NCBI GenBank assembly: GCA_027039465.1
Contig: JALWEA010000667.1
Span: 1-6,075 of the forward strand
Length of the DNA: 6,075 nucleotides
Origin: Calditrichia bacterium
Lineage (GTDB): Bacteria > Calditrichota > Calditrichia > Calditrichales > Calditrichaceae
Direction of reading: 5' to 3'
Shown here: piece by piece, positions 5,653 to 6,075 of the stretch
Layout of the letters: each line of letters starts with the position of its first letter
Position numbering within the stretch: the first letter of the stretch is position 1
The notes under the pieces: model-generated
The model's input: only the letters and a program-made list of their open reading frames with translations
Database searches by the model: none
What the model was told of the DNA's origin: nothing
Made by a program: the position numbers and the translations under genes

Positions 5653-5920
5653 CTAAATTGGTCTATTTGACAACCGGTTGCGTTTTTTATTTGAAAGAAC
5701 CGCCTCGGCATTTTTTCCGGTTATTGACTTATTGACATTGCAAGTCAAATATTTAAACTAATTCAAAAAACTTCTCTGTAGCGTGTTCCAATGCCAAATT
5801 ATGCCCCTGGTTCCCGAGTGATTCTGCCGACAATCATCATCTAATATCAAAATGGTAAAACACAGCGGAATCGTACCGAGGGACGAACGCGCCGCGCTTT
5901 GCACAAGCAACGATTTACGA

Positions 5921-5939
5921 TTAACGAATACACGAATAA
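5921..5939 (+). repeat. Short 'aacgaatacacg' repeat, copy 2
   Basis: TTAACGAATACACGAATAA holds the AACGAATACACG unit also found at 2756-2767 and an internal ACGAATA echo. It lies 20 bases before the truncated GC-box repeat. Confidence 0.4.
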
Positions 5940-5958
5940 AGATTTTGCATTTTTTTTC

Positions 5959-5980
5959 CCACCCCTATAGTCCCCTCGTA
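5959..5980 (+). repeat. GC-box intergenic repeat, copy C (truncated)
   Basis: CCACCCCTATAGTCCCCTC (5959-5977) matches copy A (2492-2510) at 18 of 19 bases, but the palindrome's second half (AGGGGAC) is missing. Unrelated sequence starts right after GTA (5978-5980). Confidence 0.6.
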
Positions 5981-6006
5981 GTTATTAAGTGTAAAGTCAA
6001 GAGAAA

Positions 6007-6031
6007 GGACGACATTTTTTGTATGTCGTCC
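6007..6031. repeat. Perfect 9-bp hairpin
   Basis: GGACGACAT (6007-6015) pairs with ATGTCGTCC (6023-6031) around a 7-base T-rich loop. On the minus strand it is followed by TTTCTCTTG, a poor U-tract. It lies just inside the sequence that interrupts copy C, where it could be a structure at the end of an inserted element. Confidence 0.55.
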
Positions 6032-6075
6032 AAAACGTTTGGCTACCTATTGACATATAGGTCTTGGGCTATTAT

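Larger units (their letters stand above)
5272..6075. other. Gene-free, repeat-rich region
   Basis: About 800 bases with no credible reading frame on either strand. It contains a 'cactgatt...cacggatta' type repeat (5347-5378), a 10-bp hairpin (5478-5501), two back-to-back hairpins (5599-5652), a short repeat shared with 2756-2778, a truncated GC-box repeat (5959-5980) and a 9-bp hairpin (6007-6031). A TTGACA at 6050-6055 and a TATTAT at 6070-6075 are only 14 bases apart, too close for a normal promoter. The number of unrelated repeats suggests a site that tolerates insertions. Confidence 0.6.

Noticed and set aside
6050..6075. TTGACA and TATTAT resembling a promoter at the right edge
   Set aside because: The spacer is 14 bases, shorter than the usual 16-18, and no gene follows within the window.

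Overview
The window carries four protein genes and one incomplete one, a tRNA, and two long repeat-rich gaps. The organism is a bacterium. A surface GH92 mannosidase lipoprotein, a -10 box that also fits the Bacteroidota TAnnTTTG pattern, and GC-box hairpin repeats between genes all suit the Bacteroidota/Calditrichota part of the FCB group. No single feature proves this, so the placement is an inference.

Minus strand, positions 1-2343. The start of a GH92 alpha-mannosidase lipoprotein runs off the left edge; about 498 of an expected ~700-780 residues are present. It is the largest reading frame in the window and has no stop inside it. Upstream, on the same strand, is a 124-residue two-helix membrane protein of unknown function, then an isolated tRNA-Asn(GTT) with a clear promoter (TTGACA-N17-TATATT) and a strong intrinsic terminator.

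Gap 2344-2918. This holds the tRNA promoter, an imperfect 14-bp stem-loop, and two related GC-box hairpin repeats facing each other (2492-2547 and 2609-2672). A candidate plus-strand promoter lies at its right end.

Plus strand, positions 2919-5271. Three genes overlap tightly: a four-helix membrane protein of unknown function, a class I PLP aminotransferase of the YbdL / glutamine transaminase K type, and a nitrilase-family omega-amidase of the YafV/Nit2 type. The last two form a known metabolic pair. The aminotransferase moves the amino group of glutamine onto a 2-oxo acid such as 4-methylthio-2-oxobutanoate (the last step of methionine salvage) and leaves 2-oxoglutaramate. The omega-amidase hydrolyses that to 2-oxoglutarate and ammonia, which makes the exchange irreversible. 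The membrane protein's coupling to this pair is the least explained part of the window.

Gap 5272-6075. I see no gene. It holds several inverted repeats, a 'cactgatt...cacggatta' type repeat, and a third copy of the GC-box repeat cut off in mid-palindrome near 5980, where a different sequence begins. That junction may be the end of an inserted element. I see no strong evidence of a wholly new system; the oddest items are the repeat structures and the uncharacterised membrane protein.
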